A program made the translations under genes and the position numbers. A DNA stretch of 9,118 nt from the NCBI GenBank assembly GCA_013213985.1, contig JABSSP010000028.1, positions 1 through 9,118 on the forward strand, written 5' to 3'. Below the pieces are notes generated by a model. The model was not told the DNA's origin and searched no databases. It was given only the letters and a program-made list of their open reading frames with translations. Source of the stretch: Candidatus Babelota bacterium. GTDB taxonomy: Bacteria; Babelota; Babeliae; Babelales; Vermiphilaceae. Below, in pieces: positions 1-6,499 of this stretch; the first letter of the stretch is position 1; each line of letters starts with the position of its first letter.

Positions 1-394
1 CTTTGCATACAGCCCAGTGAATTGGCTGGCCTCCATTGTTATTTTGTGCTGTGAGCTGTGCTCCTCTATTTAGCCATCCATTAAAATCCTCTAAACTTCC
101 GTGTTCTGCGGCATCGAAAAGCTTTTGATTAAGTTCTTTTTGATTTTCAATTTTTGGTCTTAGTTGAGCATGGCTTGCTTCAACTACTATGCCATTTATT
201 ATAAATAAAGTAGCGAAAATGATTAAAATATTTTTTTGCATAAAATGGTCCTTATTAGCATTTTTTTTTGTATTTTTACCTAACATGAAGTTTACACCTA
301 TTTGTAGTGCTTCAGGTTTAACTTTTGCTGCAGCTGAATATGCAGTTGAAGAGAAAGTTAAACAATAACAAAGAAATGATTTTGGAGTAGTCAT
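1..394 (-). CDS. Secreted ankyrin-repeat protein, N-terminal part (runs off left edge)
   Basis: I translated this frame by hand: it is open from ATG at 394 to the window edge, 131 codons. The last part (LFDAAEHGSLEDFNGWLNRG, then GGQPIHWAV) reads as an ankyrin repeat, a helix-turn-helix protein-binding unit, so the role is probably binding another protein; the partner is unknown. Two starts are possible. ATG 394 follows a very strong Shine-Dalgarno (AAGGAGGTG, 397-405), although only 4 nt separate GGAGG from the ATG. ATG 241 has AAGGA at 249-253 with ideal 7-nt spacing and begins a textbook Sec signal peptide (MQKNILIIFATLFIINGIVV, then a likely cut after EASHA). The 51 codons between the starts have no stop and few G/C third positions (6 of 50 by hand count), so they look coding; they also contain a weaker signal-like stretch ending SAAA. 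I cannot decide between the starts. Confidence 0.75.
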   Translation of the reverse strand, partial: MTTPKSFLCYCLTFSSTAYSAAAKVKPEALQIGVNFMLGKNTKKNANKDHFMQKNILIIFATLFIINGIVVEASHAQLRPKIENQKELNQKLFDAAEHGSLEDFNGWLNRGAQLTAQNNNGGQPIHWAVCK

Positions 395-396
395 AA

Positions 397-405
397 CACC
401 TCCTT
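397..405 (-). promoter_or_regulatory. Strong Shine-Dalgarno for the upstream start of the ankyrin gene
   Basis: The minus strand reads AAGGAGGTG, complementary to the usual 16S 3' end over nine bases, just before ATG 394. It is the strongest ribosome-binding site I see in the window and the main argument for the upstream start. It lies in the 16-nt gap after the stop of the WD40-like gene, so the two could be co-transcribed. Confidence 0.6.
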
Positions 406-410
406 TTTAT

Positions 411-677
411 TTAATATGGGAAAAAAAGGAGAGTAATTGCAATGTGGGGGTTTTTTCCTGCAGACATAAAAAATTTTCCATCCGGACTGACTGAAACATG
501 ATGCACTATTCCTGATTCTCGTCCTTGAGTATGCTGAATTATTTCTGGTCTTTCGTGAAATTTTAAATAGCTAGCTGCAAGTTTACCTTTTTCTGCTTCG
601 CTCATTTGAGGCGGGCAGCAGGAGTAAAATAGTGGCAGCGTAGTGCATAAAAATAGTAAGGTTTGTATCAACTTCAT
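411..677 (-). CDS. Short WD40/beta-propeller-type lipoprotein, probably a truncated remnant
   Basis: This is an 88-aa protein from ATG 677. A GTG at 683 would add two residues, but the Shine-Dalgarno AAGGGGA lies about 7 nt before the ATG and almost touches the GTG, so I prefer the ATG. The N-terminus (MKLIQTLLFLCTTLPLFYSC, then a second C) is a hydrophobic signal sequence ending in two cysteines. This suggests a lipoprotein, although the lipobox is not canonical. Near the C-terminus, VHHVSVSPDGKFFMSAGK matches the first strands of a WD40 or similar propeller blade, but the blade stops there and the protein ends in an unrelated hydrophobic tail (ITLLFFPY). Propellers need four to eight blades, so this cannot fold as one. 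It is probably the 5' remnant of a larger gene, perhaps broken near the A6C5 run at about 435-445. It lies 16 nt upstream of the ankyrin gene. Confidence 0.55.
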   Translation of the reverse strand: MKLIQTLLFLCTTLPLFYSCCPPQMSEAEKGKLAASYLKFHERPEIIQHTQGRESGIVHHVSVSPDGKFFMSAGKNPHIAITLLFFPY

Positions 678-726
678 GGTCACTTCCCCTTGGTAACCTC
701 TACCTTAAGATACTGGTTGCTGATCA

Positions 727-755
727 ATTATACTATTTCATTGTGTGTAATTGCT
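727..755 (-). promoter_or_regulatory. Possible sigma-70-type promoter for the WD40-like/ankyrin pair
   Basis: On the minus strand there is a perfect -10 hexamer TATAAT (727-732). Seventeen nt upstream is only a poor -35 (AGCAAT, 750-755). It would give a leader of about 40 nt before ATG 677. The perfect -10 and its position between genes support it; the weak -35 and AT-rich background lower confidence. Confidence 0.4.
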
Positions 756-787
756 ATAGTTGCATGTTATTGTTTTTTTTGTCCAAG

Positions 788-1128
788 TCAACTAGAAGTG
801 AATACAAGGGAACCGCGTGATTGATAAGAGGAAGAAGGAGAACGAAAAGGTCGAGATTTTCTGCTTTTTTTGCGAAATATTTCTTTGGGCTTTTTATTAA
901 AATCAAATGACGGTTGATTTTGTAGGCGTTGAGGTGCTCTTCTTGGAGATTCATGAGAATGTAAGTGTATTTTAAGGATCCTATTACTTGATGCTTCATA
1001 ATGACAGTAAGGGAACGCAGTATTCAACGTATATTGTTTTTTTGCTGTAACTTGTTTTGAGAACTATGTATTGGCAGTGAACTGATAACGATGAAAAATA
1101 ATGCCACTTGAGTAATTATTGACTTCAT
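788..1128 (-). CDS. Secreted basic small protein with a frame break at an A7 run
   Basis: ATG 1128 opens a frame encoding a clear Sec signal peptide (MKSIITQVALFFIVISSLPI, then HSSQNKLQQ) that stops at TGA 1024-1026 after 34 codons. A shift to the -1 frame at the A7 run (1037-1043) gives a continuous 113-aa product ending at TGA 788-790. The shifted part is rich in Arg, Lys, Ser and Pro (KKSRKSRPFRSPSSSYQSRG). By rough hand count about a quarter of its codons end in G/C, against nearly half in the competing frame, so the shifted frame looks like the coding one. No family is recognised. No good Shine-Dalgarno precedes ATG 1128. It could be a pseudogene, a homopolymer sequencing error, or a gene using -1 frameshifting at A_AAA_AAC. 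Confidence 0.45.
1036..1043 (-). other. Slippery A_AAA_AAC heptamer / A7 run at the frame break
   Basis: In the signal-peptide frame the minus strand reads CAA AAA AAC, which contains the classic -1 frameshift heptamer A AAA AAC in the correct phase. Slipping back one base continues as CAA TAT ACG and enters the long downstream frame. I see no upstream Shine-Dalgarno-like stimulator and no strong downstream hairpin. One extra A at this position would restore the frame equally well. Confidence 0.45.
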
Positions 1129-1203
1129 AAAGGTTTTCGTGATTTTTCAATGTTATTAAGAATAAATTATTCATTGTTAGTATTGAAAAAAATTGAGAAA
1201 AAT

Positions 1204-1227
1204 AACAATGAAAACTTGCTCATTGTT
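1204..1227 (-). terminator. Hairpin terminator after the phosphatase gene
   Basis: The arms AACAATGA and TCATTGTT form a perfect 8-bp stem around an 8-nt loop, starting 3 nt past the phosphatase stop codon. On the minus strand it is followed by ATTTTTCTC, and on the plus strand by a T run, so it could work in both directions. The stem is AT-rich and therefore weak, but the placement is right for a Rho-independent terminator. Confidence 0.5.
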
Positions 1228-1229
1228 TT

Positions 1230-3029
1230 TTATCGAACGGAACATCTGTTACAAGATGGCCTATCGTTTTTTACCATACTCCGTGGCTGCGCAGACAAAG
1301 TAGTTTTTATTTCTTTTTCTATTGTATCAACAATTGCTGCTCTAATACCAGGAAGTACTTCAAAAGTAGAAGCACTTGGCTGAGAAACATCTAACATGTG
1401 TGCAATCGTGTTGCCAACTTGGGGCGCCCAAACTTTAGTGTTTATTTTTTTATTGTGGTATTTCCTTTTTTGGTACACAACAAGCGGAATGTGCGTGTCA
1501 TAATTGTACGGACTCCAGTGAGTGGTTCCGCCATGGTATGAGGTAATAAAATTATATGGTTCTGGCTGTACAATGAGTTGACCACTGCGCAGTTGATGAT
1601 ATTGATGTTGAAAAAATGATTCTATGCTACCCGGTTGGAGACATAATTGTTGTAATTCTTGTGCAGACCATGCATGGGAAATGCCTGGTTGATTGATAAG
1701 ATAGTTCTTTAAATTATTAAAAATCATTTTTTTTGTATCTAAGTCAATGAGGTCCCATTGTGAGAGATCAAAATAAAAATCTGGTGCGAGGAATTTGATC
1801 AGTAAATTTTGAATTCCATATTTAATTTTAAGCAATTGATTCATAGGATTTATGAGTGTTTCGTCAATAATCCGGCGTGCGCTTTTTATTCCTTTTTTGT
1901 GCAGATACTCAGGAGTTGGGCTTACACCGTGGTCAGCGGTTAAAAAAAACACTGTTTGTTCAGAATCAATGTGGTGTTTTATTTCTCTAAAAAATGATTT
2001 TAGTTGTGTATCAAGATGATAGAGTATATCGATTACTTTGACATCGTGTGGTCCAACGCGGTGTCCGAGCATATCTAGACTACTTAATGAAATCCAAAGT
2101 AACATTTTTCCGTTCTCTTTATCATACTGTGTTTTAATGCATTCCAGTGCTACATCAAGAACAGTTTTATTGCCGTGTGGAGTTCTACTAAATTGGCGGT
2201 ATATTGTTGTATCACTTTTTTCTTGCGGCGTACTAAAGAGTGTGGGCAATTTTTGAGAACGTTTGATCCTATAAAAAAGGTGGGGACGATATGAGTAAGC
2301 CGGTTTCCACGTGATCATTTCATTAAATGGAATTGTGCTTTGTTCTGTATTTGTATCTTGGTTGAAAAAAAAATTTTTACGTAATTTTTGTGGTTGCCGC
2401 ATATAATTATTGTTAAATGAAACAACCCACTCAGGAAGTTCATTAAAATAAGCTTTGCTTGAAGTAAAAGTTCCTGTGTCCTTGTCCAACCAAATGGCTT
2501 TTCCTAATTTGCCTGCGCAGCAAATAGCGGCACGGCTTTTTAAAGAAACGGCAAAGACCTTATTTTTTGATGAATCAAGTACAACCTGATCGGAAATAGT
2601 GTCAACTAAAATTTGTTTTGCCGAACGTCCGTATTGATATAATGTTCCTTCAGGAGTAAAAACGGCCGCGTTTTCAGGTGAATCTTGATCGCATATTACG
2701 AGTTCGCCCATTGGATTTAACCATTCATTACGAATAATTCCGTGAGCTTGTGCGTTTGTTCCGGTGCTAAATGCGGTATGACCCGTTGAAGTTGAGGGAA
2801 CACCATGCGGTTGATGTGCATTAGTATAATTGATGCCATTGCGCAATAGATGTTTAAGTCCACCGGAAAAATGTTTTTGTAATCTTTGGATAAAGTGATA
2901 AGCGAATTGATCAACAACAATAACAACTGCAAGTTTGGTATTTTGTTGTGCATTGAGTTGATAAGAAAAAGTAGATACAAAAGTAAAAAGGAAAAAAATA
3001 ATTTTTGTATCTACTCTGTGTTTAATCAT
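1230..3029 (-). CDS. PafA-like alkaline phosphatase, exported
   Basis: This 599-aa protein belongs to the alkaline phosphatase superfamily and resembles PafA of Bacteroidota, a calcium/zinc-type periplasmic phosphate monoesterase. An N-terminal signal peptide with a hydrophobic core at residues 10-22 has a likely cut after LNA (27). Residues matching the PafA site are all present: metal ligand D40 (VVIVVDQ), nucleophile T80 in TSTGH, N101 (RNEW), K164 and R166 (LKSRAA), D319 and H323 (SLDMLGH), D366 and H367 (TADHG), and H504 (GTTHWSPYNYDTH). Spacing follows PafA closely (T to N 21 residues; D/H pairs 47 apart). N, K and R are the phosphate-contacting residues that go with monoesterase activity, so it probably releases phosphate from small organic phosphates outside the inner membrane. 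ATG 3029 is preceded by GGGGA. The gene stands alone between a promoter and a terminator. Confidence 0.88.
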   Translation of the reverse strand: MIKHRVDTKIIFFLFTFVSTFSYQLNAQQNTKLAVVIVVDQFAYHFIQRLQKHFSGGLKHLLRNGINYTNAHQPHGVPSTSTGHTAFSTGTNAQAHGIIRNEWLNPMGELVICDQDSPENAAVFTPEGTLYQYGRSAKQILVDTISDQVVLDSSKNKVFAVSLKSRAAICCAGKLGKAIWLDKDTGTFTSSKAYFNELPEWVVSFNNNYMRQPQKLRKNFFFNQDTNTEQSTIPFNEMITWKPAYSYRPHLFYRIKRSQKLPTLFSTPQEKSDTTIYRQFSRTPHGNKTVLDVALECIKTQYDKENGKMLLWISLSSLDMLGHRVGPHDVKVIDILYHLDTQLKSFFREIKHHIDSEQTVFFLTADHGVSPTPEYLHKKGIKSARRIIDETLINPMNQLLKIKYGIQNLLIKFLAPDFYFDLSQWDLIDLDTKKMIFNNLKNYLINQPGISHAWSAQELQQLCLQPGSIESFFQHQYHQLRSGQLIVQPEPYNFITSYHGGTTHWSPYNYDTHIPLVVYQKRKYHNKKINTKVWAPQVGNTIAHMLDVSQPSASTFEVLPGIRAAIVDTIEKEIKTTLSAQPRSMVKNDRPSCNRCSVR

Positions 3030-3049
3030 GGTTCCCCAACTCCCCTACA

Positions 3050-3078
3050 TATATATGTTGGTGTCTGACTAATTTCAA
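3050..3078 (-). promoter_or_regulatory. Promoter for the phosphatase gene
   Basis: On the minus strand, TTGAAA (3073-3078), a 17-nt spacer and TATATA (3050-3055) form a good sigma-70-type promoter. The leader would be short, about 15 nt, holding the GGGGAG/GGGGA ribosome-binding region. The -10 sits inside the palindrome ACATATATATGT (3047-3058), which may be chance in AT-rich DNA. Confidence 0.5.
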
Positions 3079-3151
3079 AGTACCGTATTCATTCTTTTAA
3101 TTGCAAGATTTTTCAATAGGGTTTTTTTGTGACATAAAAATTTTGCTAGCA

Positions 3152-3165
3152 CTCTTGCACAAGAG
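3152..3165. repeat. Short inverted repeat in the divergent intergenic region
   Basis: CTCTTG and CAAGAG are exact inverted arms separated by CA. They lie in the 183-bp gap between the divergently transcribed phosphatase and RecO-like genes, about 50 nt before the latter. This could be an operator or a small hairpin. I see no convincing -35/-10 pair for the plus-strand genes here; the nearest -10-like string is TAAGAT at about 3170. Confidence 0.3.
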
Positions 3166-3212
3166 CAGTTAAGATAAAAAATAAAAAGTCATGAAATACG
3201 GATGGTGGTAGA

Positions 3213-3815
3213 GTGTTTGGGCAAAAAAATGGTGGAATTATATTAAGGACTTATTTTCCAGGTAAGCAAAAAATAGCCCTTTTAGACAGAAAAAAAGGAA
3301 AGTTTGACGCAGTACCTCCTGACGAAAATATGAGCCCGGGAATGATTATTGTATATAATCTCCCGTTGTCATATTCGGGTTGCCCGTTTTTATCAGATGT
3401 AGAAATTATTGAAGCACCAATGGCGCTTGCTAAAAATGATATTCTTTTTTTACATCATTTGTTAGAACTTTGTTACTACTTAATTCCTTATGGCATTTGC
3501 GATACGTTTATTTTTGATTTGGTGTATCGTGCATATGAATCGCTTGAAAGAAAGAAAGCACACAACATGCGCTATAAATTTTTGGTGCTTTTTAAGCTTT
3601 TAGCAGAAGTTGGAATGTACCCAGAAGATAAAACCTATCATACGCCATATTATTATAAGCTTGCTAAAGGTCCTATTGAAAATGGTGATCTTGATATAAT
3701 CAATGATGATGTTGAACATGCGCTTAATAAATGGGTATATACTTGTTTAAGTAGTCATCCGTGTTTTGGTAATTTAAAAACTGTTCATTTCTTAACTGCC
3801 GGTAGAGGGTTATGA
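3213..3815 (+). CDS. RecO-like protein (divergent), start of the channel operon
   Basis: This 200-aa protein has the layout of the recombination mediator RecO. An N-terminal OB-fold-like part (GGIILRTYFPGKQKIALLDR, KKGKFDAV) aligns with the RecO pattern G-I-V-L-..-L-F-T-..-G-K-..-A-V. It is followed by SDVEIIEAP, as in the RecO linker, and a helical part including MRYKFLVLFKLLAEVGMYPE, where RecO has its RRFE-L-LL--LGY motif. RecO normally helps load RecA on SSB-coated single strands. Oddities: it is shorter than usual (about 240 aa), lacks the basic KGARK-type loop after the OB strands, and has no Cys4 zinc site. It starts at GTG 3213 behind GGTGG; an in-frame TGA at 3192-3194 rules out any longer start. 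Its TGA stop overlaps the next ATG, so the two are translationally coupled. The assignment rests on motif layout only. Confidence 0.6.
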   Translation: MFGQKNGGIILRTYFPGKQKIALLDRKKGKFDAVPPDENMSPGMIIVYNLPLSYSGCPFLSDVEIIEAPMALAKNDILFLHHLLELCYYLIPYGICDTFIFDLVYRAYESLERKKAHNMRYKFLVLFKLLAEVGMYPEDKTYHTPYYYKLAKGPIENGDLDIINDDVEHALNKWVYTCLSSHPCFGNLKTVHFLTAGRGL

Positions 3816-6424
3816 AAAAAGGTACTTATCTTTTATGTTCTTTTATTGTTTTGTGTTCGGTTAATCTTGTGGGGTCTTTAACAGATCTTATTGTTGATAC
3901 TAAAAAAGGTAATAATACCAAAATTCTTTTGACCGATGTTGAGAGTAAAGAGGCCAGTCTTGCATTTTTACAACAAGAACACACTGATCTTGAAGCCAAC
4001 AGAGAAAAATTATCTAAGGTTGTTAATAAAGAGATTAATAATATAAGAAGCCAGATTGATCTGGTTCAGGATAAGCTGTCTAAAAAAGAGAGTGAGTTTC
4101 TGAGTAAGAAACTTGGTTTACTTAATCAATTGTATCATGATCTTAAAACATTGCAGTCGCTACGTGAACGTCAAGTTGAACTCATTAGTAAACAAATAAA
4201 ATTACTTGAACTTTATTTACAAGATCATAATTTTACTGATTTTAAAAATAGTTGGTCAAAAGTGGGTGGTGCTTTTTTTGATGATTTAAGGCGTTTACAC
4301 ACTGCCATTATTGATAAAAAGAAAGTGGCTGATTCCCTTACTGAAAAAGAAAAAATAGCTATGACCGACTTAGATCATCGTCGACGAGCTGCTGCTGCCA
4401 CGGTAGAAGCATATAAAAAAATAAAAAGCCAGCGTGAAGTGAGATCTCAGAATTCATCATTAACCCCAGAACAACAACGTGAACTGTGGGATATAGAAGA
4501 AAAATTATTTGAAAATAAAAAACGTCTTGATATGTTGCGCATCAAAGAAAGTGAATATTCAATTGAATTATATAAAAATCAACAGTTTATCAATGATAGA
4601 GAATTGAAAATTTTGGCTGTAGTTTTACGCGATCAAAAGACCAAAGTTTGTATTGGAGCAAATGAAGTTTCACAAGCTAAAGAGCGCTTAGAAGAAAAAC
4701 GAAAAGAATCGTATGCGATTAAAAGGAAGTATGATCAAGAGATAGACAAATTAGATGAAGAACAAAAATTAAAAGAAAAAGAGCTTTCATCGTTTGCTGA
4801 ACAAGCGGAAGTAGTTGTTGGGCCTTCACTTGATCAATGGTCGTATGAGCCGATACAAAATGTTGAAGGGTATGAGCAGCTCGTTCAAGTAGGTTTTTTT
4901 AATACGGCAGTTCGTTTATTAAAAAATCAAAAACAGGAGCTTAAGGCGCATCTTGTAGATGAAGATGAAAAAATAGGCTACGACGAAATTGTTGTTGAAG
5001 TACAAGAAACATTCCATAAGATTTGTGCGCGTAAGTTTGTAACTGACGAAGAACTTGTCCAAGAAGCAAAAACGTATAGCCGGTATGCCGCCAACATCAA
5101 AGCTTCTTTAAGTTCTTACGCAAGTCGGCTTAAAGAGTTAGATAGTTTAATGAGCTCACGTAAAGTTGCGTTAGCGCATATTGAAGAATTACGTAATGAT
5201 ATCGAAGAGCAAAAGGATACGCTCTTTAAAATAAAAAAAAAGCAATACGATCATACCTTAACATTGTTGAAAAAGGCAGAAGACAACATAAAAAAAGAAA
5301 TTGACGTTCTAGGGCGTATTCGTAGCGTTTATAATGACGCAATGGGCAGACTTGATAATATTTCTAAGTTGGTGGAGTTTATTTTAGCTGATCTGGGCGC
5401 AACAACCATGTGGTATCGGCCTGAACATGCGGTGTCGTGGGAGGGTATTAAAAATATTGGTTCAGATCTGAAACGATTTTTCTACGATATACGCTCTTAC
5501 ATTACAACCTTTAGTGTCGCAAGTCTTTTAATCGGAATGCGTGATTTTGTGAGTACGCCATTAACGATTATTGCGTTATTGCTTCTTTTGGGATTATTGT
5601 TTCTTATTTTTCTTTATTTGCCAGGAGTGGAACAGTCATTATTACAAGCAGGTGAATACCATACAAATTTACGTATACCTATTTTGTTTTGTGCTGTGAT
5701 TATTGGATTCATCAGGCGCAATTTTATAATGATAACTTTGGGATTTTTGATTGCCTTTTGTGCGTACTTTGCCTTGGTATCAGGTTCCTATGGCTATGCG
5801 TTACTTTATTTACTTGCAATACCATTTTTTATTTATCTTGCACACAAGTGTATATACTATTTTCTTAAGTTTAATGAAAGTCATGATTACCCGTTCTTAG
5901 GCAAAGAGTTTCAGCGACGGTTTGCGGTAGTTTTTCCCTTTTTAATTTATGCAACGATTGCTATTTTATTTTTACGCCAGGCATTTTTACTGGGTAATTA
6001 TCAATCTGATCTGCCGACCATTTTACTGGCGATCAACTTTATTATTTTACAAATTTCATTGATCTCGCTTGTTACTAAAGATCAAATTTTAAGTTTGATT
6101 CCAGAAGGAACCGAGTTTTGGAATGATATACGATCGTTAGTTGATCGTTATTATTATTTAATTTTCTTATTTGTTATTACGGTTATTGTTTTGAGCAACC
6201 CATATGTTGGCTTTGGACAACTTGTCCTGTATGTACTCAGGCGTTTCTTTTATAGCATCGGCTTGATCTTGCTTCTTGTCTGGCTTCATCAAATAGTAAG
6301 TAAAATTGCTTCAAATTTATTTTTTTCAAAAGGCTATGATGTGGTCAAAGAACGGTTTGCTCATTCGAAAACCTGGTATGGTGTTTCGGTTATTACGCTT
6401 TTTGCAATATTCACTTTTTTATGA
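3812..6424 (+). CDS. MscK/MscM-type mechanosensitive channel, N-terminal 870 residues (cut by in-frame TGA)
   Basis: This is the N-terminal three quarters of a large mechanosensitive channel. Residues 1-22 are a signal peptide (MKKGTYLLCSFIVLCSVNLV). Residues about 40-530 are highly charged heptad-type coiled coil, expected in the periplasm. From about 575 there are at least eight hydrophobic helices, with the last beginning at WYGVSVITLFAIFTFL. The TGA at 6422-6424 falls inside that helix, and the same frame continues AILVSKIWGWPEWL and on into an MscS domain. Read through, the product would have 1197 residues, close to E. coli MscK and MscM (about 1100) with the same order of parts. On its own this piece lacks the pore helix and vestibule and could not be a channel. 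It starts at ATG 3812 in an ATGA overlap behind GAGGG. It was probably one gene with the 6500-7405 frame. Confidence 0.85.
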   Translation: MKKGTYLLCSFIVLCSVNLVGSLTDLIVDTKKGNNTKILLTDVESKEASLAFLQQEHTDLEANREKLSKVVNKEINNIRSQIDLVQDKLSKKESEFLSKKLGLLNQLYHDLKTLQSLRERQVELISKQIKLLELYLQDHNFTDFKNSWSKVGGAFFDDLRRLHTAIIDKKKVADSLTEKEKIAMTDLDHRRRAAAATVEAYKKIKSQREVRSQNSSLTPEQQRELWDIEEKLFENKKRLDMLRIKESEYSIELYKNQQFINDRELKILAVVLRDQKTKVCIGANEVSQAKERLEEKRKESYAIKRKYDQEIDKLDEEQKLKEKELSSFAEQAEVVVGPSLDQWSYEPIQNVEGYEQLVQVGFFNTAVRLLKNQKQELKAHLVDEDEKIGYDEIVVEVQETFHKICARKFVTDEELVQEAKTYSRYAANIKASLSSYASRLKELDSLMSSRKVALAHIEELRNDIEEQKDTLFKIKKKQYDHTLTLLKKAEDNIKKEIDVLGRIRSVYNDAMGRLDNISKLVEFILADLGATTMWYRPEHAVSWEGIKNIGSDLKRFFYDIRSYITTFSVASLLIGMRDFVSTPLTIIALLLLLGLLFLIFLYLPGVEQSLLQAGEYHTNLRIPILFCAVIIGFIRRNFIMITLGFLIAFCAYFALVSGSYGYALLYLLAIPFFIYLAHKCIYYFLKFNESHDYPFLGKEFQRRFAVVFPFLIYATIAILFLRQAFLLGNYQSDLPTILLAINFIILQISLISLVTKDQILSLIPEGTEFWNDIRSLVDRYYYLIFLFVITVIVLSNPYVGFGQLVLYVLRRFFYSIGLILLLVWLHQIVSKIASNLFFSKGYDVVKERFAHSKTWYGVSVITLFAIFTFL

Positions 6425-6445
6425 GCTATTTTAGTTTCTAAAATA
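6422..6445 (+). other. In-frame TGA followed by a perfect 8-bp hairpin
   Basis: TGA (6422-6424) is the only stop in a 1197-codon frame. Three nt further, TATTTTAG and CTAAAATA (6427-6434 and 6438-6445) form a perfect stem with a TTT loop. TGG to TGA would be a single G-to-A change, and Trp fits the helix well. The hairpin is AT-rich and not followed by a T run, so it does not look like a terminator. It could favour readthrough or be chance. Confidence 0.6.
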
Positions 6446-6499
6446 TGGGGATGGCCGGAATGGTTATCCGATATTGATGGATGGTCTGATATTTCAGTA

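Noticed and set aside
754..999. Separate 81-aa minus-strand gene
   Set aside because: It lies in the frame with many G/C-ending codons, overlaps the better -1 frame product almost entirely and has no ribosome-binding site. It is kept only as an alternative reading in the findings.
1150..1383. Plus-strand frame of 77 aa, and similar plus-strand frames at 2038-2256 and 2886-3068
   Set aside because: They are shadows of the phosphatase gene on the other strand, which is supported by conserved catalytic motifs.
3146..3171. CIRCE (HrcA) operator: TAGCACTC followed by an inverted half
   Set aside because: The left half fits, but the right half GAGCAGTTAA matches GAGTGCTAA poorly and the spacer is 8 rather than 9. 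The downstream genes are not chaperones.
6422..6445. UGA as selenocysteine with the hairpin as a SECIS element
   Set aside because: The helix position is hydrophobic and fits Trp, channels of this family have no catalytic Cys there, the stem is almost all A-U, and the loop is only UUU without the features expected of a bacterial SECIS.
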